Source of the DNA: Burkholderiales bacterium
GTDB lineage: Bacteria > Pseudomonadota > Gammaproteobacteria > Burkholderiales > SG8-41
Assembly: GCA_019746155.1 (NCBI GenBank)
Contig: JAIESJ010000146.1
Coordinates: 1 to 12,212 of the forward strand
Reading direction: 5' to 3'
DNA: 12,212 nt
The notes below the pieces were generated by a model. The model saw only the letters and a list, made by a program, of their open reading frames with translations, had not been told where the DNA came from and ran no database searches. Shown in pieces: positions 6,853 through 12,212 of the stretch (the stretch's first letter is position 1; every line of letters starts with the position of its first letter). Position numbers and translations under genes: made by a program.

Positions 6853-7314
6853 ATGCGAAAACTTTTTCTGGCCTTGCTGCTGGCGTTTGCCGCCGCCGGA
6901 CTGCGCGCGGAAATCTACGAGTGCGTCGACCAGAACGGTAACAAGCGTTTTACCAACATCAAGTCCGAAGCCAGGGGCTGCAAACCGATGAACATTGCGC
7001 CCGCTCCCAGCATTCCTTCTCCCAAGCCCGAAGCCAGACGCGCGCCGGCCCCGGCCAATTTCCCCAGCGTGGATGCGCAGACTCAAAAGCAGCGCGATGC
7101 CGACCGCCGCCGCATCCTGGAGCAGGAACTTGCCAACGAGCAGAAGCTTCTGGACGAGGCCAGGAAGGAACTGGCGGAGCAGGAATCCATCCGCCTGGGC
7201 AGCGAGCGCAACTATCAGCGCGTGCTCGACCGTCTTGAGCCGTACAAGAAGAAGGTCAAGCTGCACGAAGACAACGTCGCCAATCTCCAGAAGGAACTGG
7301 CAAACAGCCGGTAG
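6853..7314 (+). CDS. Exported DUF4124-type protein with C-terminal coiled coil
   Basis: A 153-residue protein of unknown function. A short positive N-terminus (MRK) and a hydrophobic core of about 12 residues end in LRA, giving a likely Sec signal peptide cleaved after A19. The following EIYECVDQNGNKRFTN (20-35) is the typical DUF4124 opening, with C24 and C43 able to form a disulfide. A Pro/Ala-rich linker (about 47-70) leads to a charged helical region (about 74-150) likely to form a coiled coil. ATG 6853 is preferred to the in-frame GTG 6829 because it places the signal peptide at the N-terminus; GAGGAG (6834-6839) is then 13 nt away, rather far. It sits between glnA and ntrB. A role in nitrogen control is not shown by its sequence. 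Confidence 0.85.
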   Translation: MRKLFLALLLAFAAAGLRAEIYECVDQNGNKRFTNIKSEARGCKPMNIAPAPSIPSPKPEARRAPAPANFPSVDAQTQKQRDADRRRILEQELANEQKLLDEARKELAEQESIRLGSERNYQRVLDRLEPYKKKVKLHEDNVANLQKELANSR

Positions 7315-7438
7315 ACCGGTGGCCGGGATCGTTCCGGAATAGGTATCGCGACATGGCCATGCGAGTACCGGGCCGGCATTTTCGGCACCTCCGCATTCTG
7401 GCGCGGTTCTTGCTGTCTCCTATCTAGTGTAATGCCTG
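7315..7438. other. Intergenic stretch before ntrB; weak promoter candidate only
   Basis: The 353-bp gap 7315-7667 holds, in order, this unassigned stretch, an 84-nt repeat, a doubtful small reading frame and a hairpin repeat. Here TGTAAT (7428-7433) resembles a -10 box, but no convincing -35 is spaced correctly. No NtrC site or sigma-54 promoter was seen in front of ntrB. Confidence 0.3.
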
Positions 7439-7534
7439 GCAGCCTGTCGGACTTGGCCCCATTCATCGGAACACATAGCGTTAACGGATTGCGGCTGATC
7501 GACGCTTCGGCAACAGGCTGCTTAATAAAGAAGG
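7439..7534 (+). repeat. GCAGCCTGT/ACAGGCTGC intergenic element, copy A
   Basis: The element opens GCAGCCTGTCGGACTTGGCC and closes with ACAGGCTGC at 7513-7521, a 9-bp terminal inverted repeat. A TTAAnAAAGAAG tail is shared with the copy at 11951. The two copies align over the whole length with about a dozen scattered differences and one 1-nt gap; shared internal blocks include GTTAACGGAT and GATCGACGCTTCGGC. No transposase is encoded, so this is a non-autonomous or structured repeat. Confidence 0.8.
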
Positions 7535-7542
7535 AGCTTTAC

Positions 7543-7641
7543 GTGTCGAAACCCTATGTTAATCGGAACAAACGTCACTTGTATGAGGTTCTTTTCGCCT
7601 CGTTCTTAAGTTTTTTCATTTTAGGAGTTTGCCGGGGCTAA
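7543..7641 (+). CDS. Possible 32-residue small protein of unknown function (doubtful)
   Basis: A GTG at 7543 has a strong AAGGAG (7531-7536) 6 nt upstream and opens a 32-codon frame ending at TAA 7639-7641. The product starts polar and basic (SKPYVNRNKRHLYE) and ends hydrophobic (VLFASFLSFFILGV), like a tiny membrane peptide. Against it: the last codons lie inside the hairpin repeat at 7622-7657, the ribosome-binding site overlaps the tail of repeat copy A, and no family is recognised. It may be a decayed gene end trapped between two repeats. Confidence 0.22.
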   Translation: MSKPYVNRNKRHLYEVLFASFLSFFILGVCRG

Positions 7642-7657
7642 GTCCGACAAACTCCTA
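7622..7657. repeat. GGARTTTGYCGG hairpin repeat, copy 3
   Basis: TAGGAGTTTG (7622-7631) pairs with CAAACTCCTA (7648-7657). One C-A mismatch follows, then CGG (7633-7635) with CCG (7644-7646). It ends 10 nt before the ntrB start codon. On the minus strand it reads TGTCGGACTTAGCCCC (7649-7634), which matches 15 of 16 bases of the left end of repeat copy A. Confidence 0.7.
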
Positions 7658-7667
7658 GAGTTGGGAA

Positions 7668-8765
7668 ATGACACCTGCGGCGCTTTCCGGTCTCGATTTG
7701 CTCGCGGCAGCCGTGATGTTGGTGGATGAAAATCTGGCCGCGCATTACATGAACCCGGCAGCCGAGAATCTGTTTGAGCTGAGCAACAAGAACGTGACGG
7801 GCCTCGCGCTTAATGAGCTGTTTACCGACAGCGCCATGCTTGCCGCGGCGGTGAGCTATGCGCGCGCCAACAACTGCAGCTATACCGAGCATGACCTTGT
7901 GTTGGGTGTGTCCGGCCGCAAACTGCTTCTTTCGTGCACGGTGACGCCTGTCGGGCTGGAGGAAAGCGGGAGCGGGGAAGGTTTCCTGCTGGAATTCCGT
8001 CATATCGAGCAGCAACTCAGAATCGCGCGTGAGGAACGCATGCTCGACCAGAGTCAGGCCAATCGCGAGCTGATCCGCAACCTCGCGCACGAAATAAAAA
8101 ATCCGCTGGGCGGTATCCGCGGCGCGGCGCAACTGCTCGACCGGGAGCTCGATCGTCCCAACCTGCATGAATATACGCAGGTGATCATGAAAGAGGCCGA
8201 CCGGCTGCAAATGCTGATGGACCGCCTGCTGACACCGCACCGTCTGCCGCAGCCCGCGCTGGTCAACATCCACGAAGTGCTTGAGCGGGTGCGCAGCGTG
8301 ATTCTCGCGGAATATCCGGGCATCTCAGTCCGGCGTGATTACGACACCAGTTTGCCGCCGCTGAAGGGCGACAGGGAACAGCTGATCCAGGCGGTGCTCA
8401 ATATCGTGCGCAATGCGGCGCAGGCGCTCACGGGAAAGGGCGAGGGCCCCTTTCCTTCCCCCGCCGGAGGGGGCAAGATCGTGCTCAGGACGCGCATCGC
8501 GCGGCAGGTAACGCTGGCGCGCAAGCGCTACCGGCATGCGCTGGCGCTCGAAATCTGCGACAACGGTCCGGGTATTCCTGAGGACATCCGCGAGCGCATC
8601 TTTTATCCATTAGTATCGGGGCGCGACGGCGGCAGCGGTCTGGGCCTCACGCTCGCACAAAACTTCATTTCTCAGCATCACGGCACGGTTACTTTCGAGA
8701 GCGTGCCGGGCAGCACCTGCTTCACGGTACTGCTGCCCGTTGAAGAGAGTATGAATGGGAAATAG
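7668..8765 (+). CDS. glnL: Nitrogen-sensing histidine kinase NtrB (NRII)
   Basis: A 365-residue cytoplasmic kinase/phosphatase that controls NtrC phosphorylation and is itself controlled by PII (GlnB/GlnK). An N-terminal PAS domain covers about residues 5-120. The H-box NLAHEIKNPLGG has the phosphorylated H141. The N-box NIVRNAAQAL spans 245-254 (N249), the G1 box is DNGPGIPE at 298-305, and the G2 box is DGGSGLGL. No membrane segment is present. The ATG at 7668 fits the family N-terminus, but its Shine-Dalgarno (GGGA, immediately upstream) is poor. An unusual insertion GKGEGPFPSPAGGG lies just after the N-box at about 256-269, where relatives have a short turn; it is encoded by a palindromic C/G-rich repeat. 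ntrC follows after 132 bp rather than overlapping. Confidence 0.96.
   Translation: MTPAALSGLDLLAAAVMLVDENLAAHYMNPAAENLFELSNKNVTGLALNELFTDSAMLAAAVSYARANNCSYTEHDLVLGVSGRKLLLSCTVTPVGLEESGSGEGFLLEFRHIEQQLRIAREERMLDQSQANRELIRNLAHEIKNPLGGIRGAAQLLDRELDRPNLHEYTQVIMKEADRLQMLMDRLLTPHRLPQPALVNIHEVLERVRSVILAEYPGISVRRDYDTSLPPLKGDREQLIQAVLNIVRNAAQALTGKGEGPFPSPAGGGKIVLRTRIARQVTLARKRYRHALALEICDNGPGIPEDIRERIFYPLVSGRDGGSGLGLTLAQNFISQHHGTVTFESVPGSTCFTVLLPVEESMNGK
8437..8474. repeat. Palindromic C/G-rich repeat within ntrB, read in frame
   Basis: Starting from GGGCGAGGGCCCC, the stretch carries CCCCC (8458-8462) facing GGGGG (8469-8473). Its style matches the intergenic palindromes at 6594, 10346, 12103 and 12163. 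It encodes the Gly/Pro-rich insertion between the ntrB N-box and the strand KIVLRTRI, without breaking the frame. Confidence 0.5.
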
Positions 8766-8770
8766 GGGAT

Positions 8771-8894
8771 GTGTGACCAGTGATTAAGTAATCAGGTGAT
8801 CGAGTGATTTGATGACCGCAGATCAAATGCATGCAGGCGCTGCCGCCAATCACTCATCACCCAGTCACTTAATCACTGTTTACTGTTCACTGAA
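8771..8894. repeat. Paired-arm octad repeat element, copy 3
   Basis: Left arm 8771-8818 is six exact 8-nt units: GTGTGACC, AGTGATTA, AGTAATCA, GGTGATCG, AGTGATTT, GATGACCG. Right arm 8848-8894 has the inverted motif (AATCACTC, ATCACCCA, GTCACTTA, ATCACTGT, then looser units). A core of about 29 nt separates the arms. Positions 8779-8809 and 8848-8877 could form a stem of about 30 bp with a few mismatches. It fills the ntrB-ntrC gap. Confidence 0.8.
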
Positions 8895-8897
8895 TTT

Positions 8898-10304
8898 ATG
8901 AAACCGGTTTGGGTTATCGACGACGACCGTTCAATCCGCTGGGTGTTCGAGAAGGCGCTTGCACGCGAGAACATCGCGTTCAAGACTTTTTCCTCCGCGC
9001 AGGAGGCGCTCGCGGCGCTTGATACCGAAACGCCGCAGGTGATTGTGAGCGATATCCGCATGCCCGGCGAATCGGGTCTCGATCTGCTGCAGAAGGCGAA
9101 GCAGCGCTATCCCAGCCTGCCGGTCATCATCATGACCGCGTATTCCGATCTCGAGAGCGCGGTCAGCGCGTTCCAGGGCGGCGCTTATGAATATTTGCCC
9201 AAGCCTTTCGACGTCGATCACGCCGTGGAATTGATCCGCCGCGCCATGGAAGAGAGCATGCGGCAGGAGAATACCGCGGAGGTCAGCGAATCCACCCCTG
9301 AGATTCTCGGGCAGGCGCCGGCAATGCAGGAAGTGTTCCGCGCGATCGGGCGGCTCGCGCAATCGCACGCAACGGTGCTGATCACCGGCGAGTCGGGCAC
9401 CGGCAAGGAACTGGTGGCGAGCGCGCTGCATCGTCACAGCCCGCGTGCCGGTAAACCGTTCATCGCCCTCAATACCGCGGCCATCCCGAAAGAGCTGCTC
9501 GAATCCGAATTGTTCGGACATGAGCGCGGCGCGTTCACCGGCGCGCAAAGCATGCGCCGCGGCCGCTTCGAGCAGGCCGAAGGCGGCACGCTGTTCCTGG
9601 ATGAAATCGGCGACATGCCGCCCGAGCTGCAGACGCGGCTGCTGCGCGTGCTCTCCGACGGCCACTTCTACCGGGTCGGCGGACATCAGCCGATCAAGGC
9701 CAATGTGCGCGTGATCGCCGCCACGCATCAGGATCTCGAGGCGCGCGTCAAGCAGGGCCTGTTCCGCGAAGACCTGTTTCACCGGCTCAACGTCATCCGC
9801 CTGCGGCTGCCGCCGCTGAGAGAGCGGCGCGAGGACATTCCGCTGCTCGCCAGGTATTTCCTGCAGAAAAGCGCGCGCGAACTCGGTGTCGAGGCAAAGC
9901 GTCTGTCGGAAGCAACGCTCAAATACCTTTGCGCGCAGGATTTGCCCGGCAATGTGCGGCAGCTCGAAAATCTTTGTCACTGGCTCACCGTCATGGCGCC
10001 GAGTGTCACGATCGAAGTCAAGGATCTGCCGCCGGAGCTCAGGATGGACGCAGCGGCGCCGGCCGCGCAGGATTGGGTTGCCGCGCTCGAGCGCGAAGTC
10101 GAAATGCTCCTGAATCGCGGTGAAACCGGCGTCATGGACGAGCTTGTGCGCCGTTTCGAGAAAGCGTTGATCGTGAAAGCGCTCGCCCATACCGGCGGCC
10201 GGCGCATCGAGGCTTCGCAGTTGCTGGGGCTGGGCCGCAACACCCTCACCCGCAAGATCCAGGAACTCGGGATCGACGAAGGCAAAGGAACAGATCGGGG
10301 GTGA
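8898..10304 (+). CDS. glnG: Nitrogen regulation response regulator NtrC (NRI), sigma-54 activator
   Basis: A 468-residue enhancer-binding protein. The receiver domain (about 1-120) has the acidic pocket DDD at 8-10 and phospho-acceptor D52 in SDIRMPG, with T and K at the expected MTAYSD and LPKPFD positions. The AAA+ domain (about 138-370) has Walker A GESGTGKE at 164-171, the sigma-54 contact loop GAFTGA at 211-216, Walker B TLFLDE, and later arginine-rich motifs. The C-terminal Fis-type helix-turn-helix includes EASQLLGLGRNTLTRKIQELG. When phosphorylated by NtrB it binds TGCACCA-type sites such as those before glnA. The ATG at 8898 gives the canonical MKPVWVIDDD start, but no Shine-Dalgarno precedes it; the upstream bases are a repeat arm. 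The last residues (EGKGTDRG) are an extra tail. Confidence 0.97.
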   Translation: MKPVWVIDDDRSIRWVFEKALARENIAFKTFSSAQEALAALDTETPQVIVSDIRMPGESGLDLLQKAKQRYPSLPVIIMTAYSDLESAVSAFQGGAYEYLPKPFDVDHAVELIRRAMEESMRQENTAEVSESTPEILGQAPAMQEVFRAIGRLAQSHATVLITGESGTGKELVASALHRHSPRAGKPFIALNTAAIPKELLESELFGHERGAFTGAQSMRRGRFEQAEGGTLFLDEIGDMPPELQTRLLRVLSDGHFYRVGGHQPIKANVRVIAATHQDLEARVKQGLFREDLFHRLNVIRLRLPPLRERREDIPLLARYFLQKSARELGVEAKRLSEATLKYLCAQDLPGNVRQLENLCHWLTVMAPSVTIEVKDLPPELRMDAAAPAAQDWVAALEREVEMLLNRGETGVMDELVRRFEKALIVKALAHTGGRRIEASQLLGLGRNTLTRKIQELGIDEGKGTDRG

Positions 10305-10345
10305 GGGCTGGAGAGGTCGGGGGTGAGAAAAAATCAAAAACCGCT

Positions 10346-10371
10346 CCCCTCGCCCGCTTGCGGGAGAGGGG
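10346..10371. repeat. C-rich/G-rich palindrome downstream of ntrC
   Basis: CCCCTC-G-CCCGC (10346-10357) faces GCGGG-A-GAGGGG (10360-10371) with a TT loop and one G-A mismatch, followed by TTGGGGGAGAGGG. It could end or stabilise the ntrBC transcript, but there is no T-tract. The rest of the 269-bp gap 10305-10573 shows only the gor promoter candidate. Confidence 0.6.
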
Positions 10372-10514
10372 TTGGGGGAGAGGGAAGCGAGGATTTCTTC
10401 GCGTTTTGTAGATAGCTATGCCTTGAAGGGGGAGGAGTTTCGCAAATGTCGCATAGCCAGATAGGTTCCAGACAGAATGAAGCACTGCACTAGAAGTCAT
10501 CTCAAGGTTCAGAT

Positions 10515-10543
10515 TTGGTCTTTTTGATATGTGCTCTTAGAAT
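10515..10543 (+). promoter_or_regulatory. Candidate sigma-70 promoter of gor
   Basis: TTGGTC (10515-10520) and TAGAAT (10538-10543) are separated by exactly 17 bp. The -10 matches five of six consensus bases and the -35 three. Transcription would start near 10550, about 24 nt before the gor ATG. No OxyR site was recognised. Confidence 0.45.
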
Positions 10544-10573
10544 CGCTCCTTCGATAACGGCTGCGGAGGGGCG

Positions 10574-11938
10574 ATGCCTCGCTACGACTACGATCTCATC
10601 ACCATAGGCGGCGGCTCGGGCGGCGTGCGCGCGAGCCGCATGGCGGCGAACTTCGGCGCGCGTGTCGCGCTGGTCGAGGCGCATCGGCTCGGCGGTACCT
10701 GCGTCAACGTCGGCTGTATTCCCAAGAAGCTTCTGTCCTACGCCGCGCATTACGCGCACGACTTCACCGATGCCGCCGGTTTCGGCTGGAACGTCGGGCC
10801 GCGCGATTTTGACTGGCCGCGGCTGATCGCCAACAAAGACCGTGAAATCGCGCGCCTTAACGGCGTTTACGCGCGTTTGCTGAGCGACGCCGGCGTCGAA
10901 GTGATCACGGCGCGCGGCAAGCTCGTCGATGCGCACACGGTGCAGGCAGGCGACAGGGTGCTGACCGCACGGCACATCCTGATTGCGACGGGCGGCTGGC
11001 CGGTGGTGCCGCAGATTCCGGGAGCGGAACACGCGATCACGTCCAACGAGGCGTTTTACCTGGAGCGCCTGCCGGCGCGGATCATGGTGATCGGCGGCGG
11101 TTACATCGCCGCAGAATTTTCTTCTATTTTCAACGGGTTGGGATCAAAAACCACGCTCGTCTATCGCGGCCGGCAGCTGTTGCGCGGTTTCGACCGTGAT
11201 CTGGGCCGCGTGCTCGCTGAAGAAATGGCGCAAAACGGGGTCGAGCTTTTATTGGGCTCAAACATCGAGCGCATCGAGCGCAAGGGCGAGGCGCTTGGCG
11301 TGCGGTTCGCGTCGGGCGAGACGCGCGAGACCGACCTGGTGATGTATGCGACGGGACGCGCGCCCAACACCCGCGGTATCGGGCTTGAAGATGCGGGCGT
11401 CGCGCTCGCCGCCAACGGCGCGGTCAAGGTCGACGAATTTTTCCGCAGCAGCGTGCCGTCGATCCATGCGATCGGCGACGTGATCGACCGCATCCAGCTC
11501 ACCCCGGTGGCGATTGCCGAAGGCGCGGTGCTGGCCAACACGCTGTTCAATAATTCGCCGCATCGCATGGATTACAGCGATGTGCCGACCGCGGTGTTCA
11601 GCCATCCCAATGTTGCTACCGTCGGGCTGGGTGAAGACGAGGCCCGTGAGCGTCATGGCGAGATCGAGGTCTATGTTGCGCGCTTTCGCCCGCTCAAGGC
11701 GACTTTGAGCGGCAATGCCGAGCGCGTGTTCATGAAGCTTGTTGTCGATCGCAAAACCGATCGCGTGCTCGGCGCGCACATGGTGGGCGCGGATGCCGGA
11801 GAGGTCATTCAGGGATTCGCGGTGGCGCTCAAATGCGGCGCCACCAAGGCGCAGTTCGACGCCACCGTCGGCATTCATCCGACCGGCGCCGAGGAGTTCG
11901 TCACGATGCGCGAACCGCGGCGCGCGCCGGCGGGCTGA
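10574..11938 (+). CDS. gor: Glutathione-disulfide reductase
   Basis: A 454-residue cytoplasmic flavoenzyme that reduces glutathione disulfide with NADPH, maintaining the thiol redox state. The FAD-binding GGGSGG is at residues 12-17. The redox-active disulfide is C43/C48 in GGTCVNVGCIPKK. The second nucleotide-binding motif is GGGYIA at 174-179, and the following R198 and R200 (VYRGRQ) are the arginines that favour NADPH over NADH. A second FAD motif HAIGDV is present. The C-terminal catalytic pair is H435/E440 in HPTGAEE. Length and motifs fit the plant/proteobacterial glutathione reductase group better than lipoamide dehydrogenase or mercuric reductase. Start ATG has GGAGG (10565-10569) 4 nt upstream. 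It appears to be a single-gene unit with no link to the nitrogen genes. Confidence 0.95.
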   Translation: MPRYDYDLITIGGGSGGVRASRMAANFGARVALVEAHRLGGTCVNVGCIPKKLLSYAAHYAHDFTDAAGFGWNVGPRDFDWPRLIANKDREIARLNGVYARLLSDAGVEVITARGKLVDAHTVQAGDRVLTARHILIATGGWPVVPQIPGAEHAITSNEAFYLERLPARIMVIGGGYIAAEFSSIFNGLGSKTTLVYRGRQLLRGFDRDLGRVLAEEMAQNGVELLLGSNIERIERKGEALGVRFASGETRETDLVMYATGRAPNTRGIGLEDAGVALAANGAVKVDEFFRSSVPSIHAIGDVIDRIQLTPVAIAEGAVLANTLFNNSPHRMDYSDVPTAVFSHPNVATVGLGEDEARERHGEIEVYVARFRPLKATLSGNAERVFMKLVVDRKTDRVLGAHMVGADAGEVIQGFAVALKCGATKAQFDATVGIHPTGAEEFVTMREPRRAPAG

Positions 11939-11949
11939 GTCCTTCCACT

Positions 11950-12046
11950 AGCAGCCTGTCGGACTTGGCCCCCATTCACCGGAACGGGTAGTGTTAACGG
12001 ATCGCTGTTGATCGACGCTTCGGCGACAGGCTGCTTAAGAAAGAAG
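11950..12046 (+). repeat. GCAGCCTGT/ACAGGCTGC intergenic element, copy B
   Basis: Ends AGCAGCCTGTCG (11950-11961) and CGACAGGCTGCT (12024-12035) are perfect 12-bp inverted repeats. The body aligns with copy A at 7439 throughout, including GTTAACGGAT and GATCGACGCTTCGGC, and the TTAAGAAAGAAG tail continues the match. It starts 12 bp after the gor stop, in the same orientation as copy A relative to its upstream gene. Confidence 0.82.
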
Positions 12047-12102
12047 ATAACCACACCCCCGGACTCTCCCCCCACAGACGGCGAGAGAGGAAATATAAAA
12101 CC

Positions 12103-12128
12103 CCCTCCCCCGCTCGGGCGGGGGAGGG
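12103..12128. repeat. C-rich/G-rich palindrome, tandem unit 1
   Basis: CCCTCCCCCGC (12103-12113) pairs perfectly with GCGGGGGAGGG (12118-12128) around TCGG. A near-identical hairpin follows about 60 bp downstream. No gene is visible from 11939 to the window end. Confidence 0.7.
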
Positions 12129-12162
12129 TTGGCCAATCCGAATGGCACTACGCCGCACCAGG

Positions 12163-12190
12163 CCCCTCCCCCGCGCGGGCGGGGGAGGGG
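12163..12190. repeat. C-rich/G-rich palindrome, tandem unit 2
   Basis: CCCCTCCCCCGC (12163-12174) pairs perfectly with GCGGGGGAGGGG (12179-12190) around GCGG, followed by TGGGGAGGGGG. It is almost a copy of the unit at 12103-12128, and the array may continue past the window. Confidence 0.7.
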
Positions 12191-12212
12191 TGGGGAGGGG
12201 GCAGGGACAGCC

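Noticed and set aside
7439..7657. Insertion sequence with a transposase gene
   Set aside because: The region is about 220 bp and the only frame is 32 codons without transposase features, so at most it is a non-autonomous element.
10295..10327. 11-bp direct repeat TCGGGGGTGAG at the ntrC stop and 22 bp later
   Set aside because: Real but short, GC-rich and without further structure; most likely a small local duplication.
8931..10337. Long open frame on the minus strand opposite ntrC (about 468 codons)
   Set aside because: Same antisense effect of GC-rich codon use; no recognisable domains, no ribosome-binding site, and ntrC is intact.

Overview
The window is a gene-dense, GC-rich chromosomal segment. 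The gene content, protein types and order (glnA, a DUF4124 protein, ntrB, ntrC) suggest a betaproteobacterium, perhaps of the Nitrosomonadales/Rhodocyclales group. That placement rests on remembered gene order and was not tested. No phage, plasmid, transposase, CRISPR array, rRNA or tRNA gene is visible. The protein-coding content is core housekeeping; the unusual material is between the genes.

Layout. (1) 1-3229, plus strand: a three-gene MacAB-type export system, made of a periplasmic adaptor (5' end cut by the window), an ABC ATPase and a MacB-like permease. (2) 3531-4352, plus: uppP, undecaprenyl-diphosphate phosphatase, with its own promoter. It converges with (3) 4360-4809, minus: a single-domain rhodanese-like protein. 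(4) 4810-5102: the glnA control region, with two NtrC-type sites 31 bp apart and a sigma-54 promoter. (5) 5103-6515: glnA, class I glutamine synthetase. (6) 6853-7314: a small exported DUF4124 protein. (7) 7668-8765 and 8898-10304: ntrB (glnL) and ntrC (glnG). (8) 10574-11938: gor, glutathione reductase.

How the genes work together. NtrB and NtrC form the nitrogen-sensing two-component system. NtrC drives sigma-54 RNA polymerase, and the glnA promoter in this window carries the matching sites, so sensor, regulator and main target lie within about 5.4 kb. GlnA also keeps the tyrosine loop that GlnE adenylylates, so both transcriptional and covalent control look intact.

Intergenic DNA. Nearly every gap holds a repeat, in at least five classes: (a) three paired-arm elements built from 7-8 nt GTGA-type units, arms inverted around a core of about 29 nt (1170-1253, 3224-3336, 8771-8894); (b) two copies of an element of about 84 nt with GCAGCCTGT/ACAGGCTGC ends (7439 and 11951); (c) three long hairpins built on GGARTTTGYCGG (6514, 6693, 7622); (d) a divergent pair of GTAGG hairpins (3351-3376, 3402-3425); (e) C-rich/G-rich palindromes (6594, 10346, 12103, 12163), with a related sequence read in frame inside ntrB (8437-8474). 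Classes b and c share the motif TGTCGGACTTRGCCCC, so they may have a common mobilising enzyme. These repeats are the best candidates for something undescribed here; whether they are already catalogued could not be checked.
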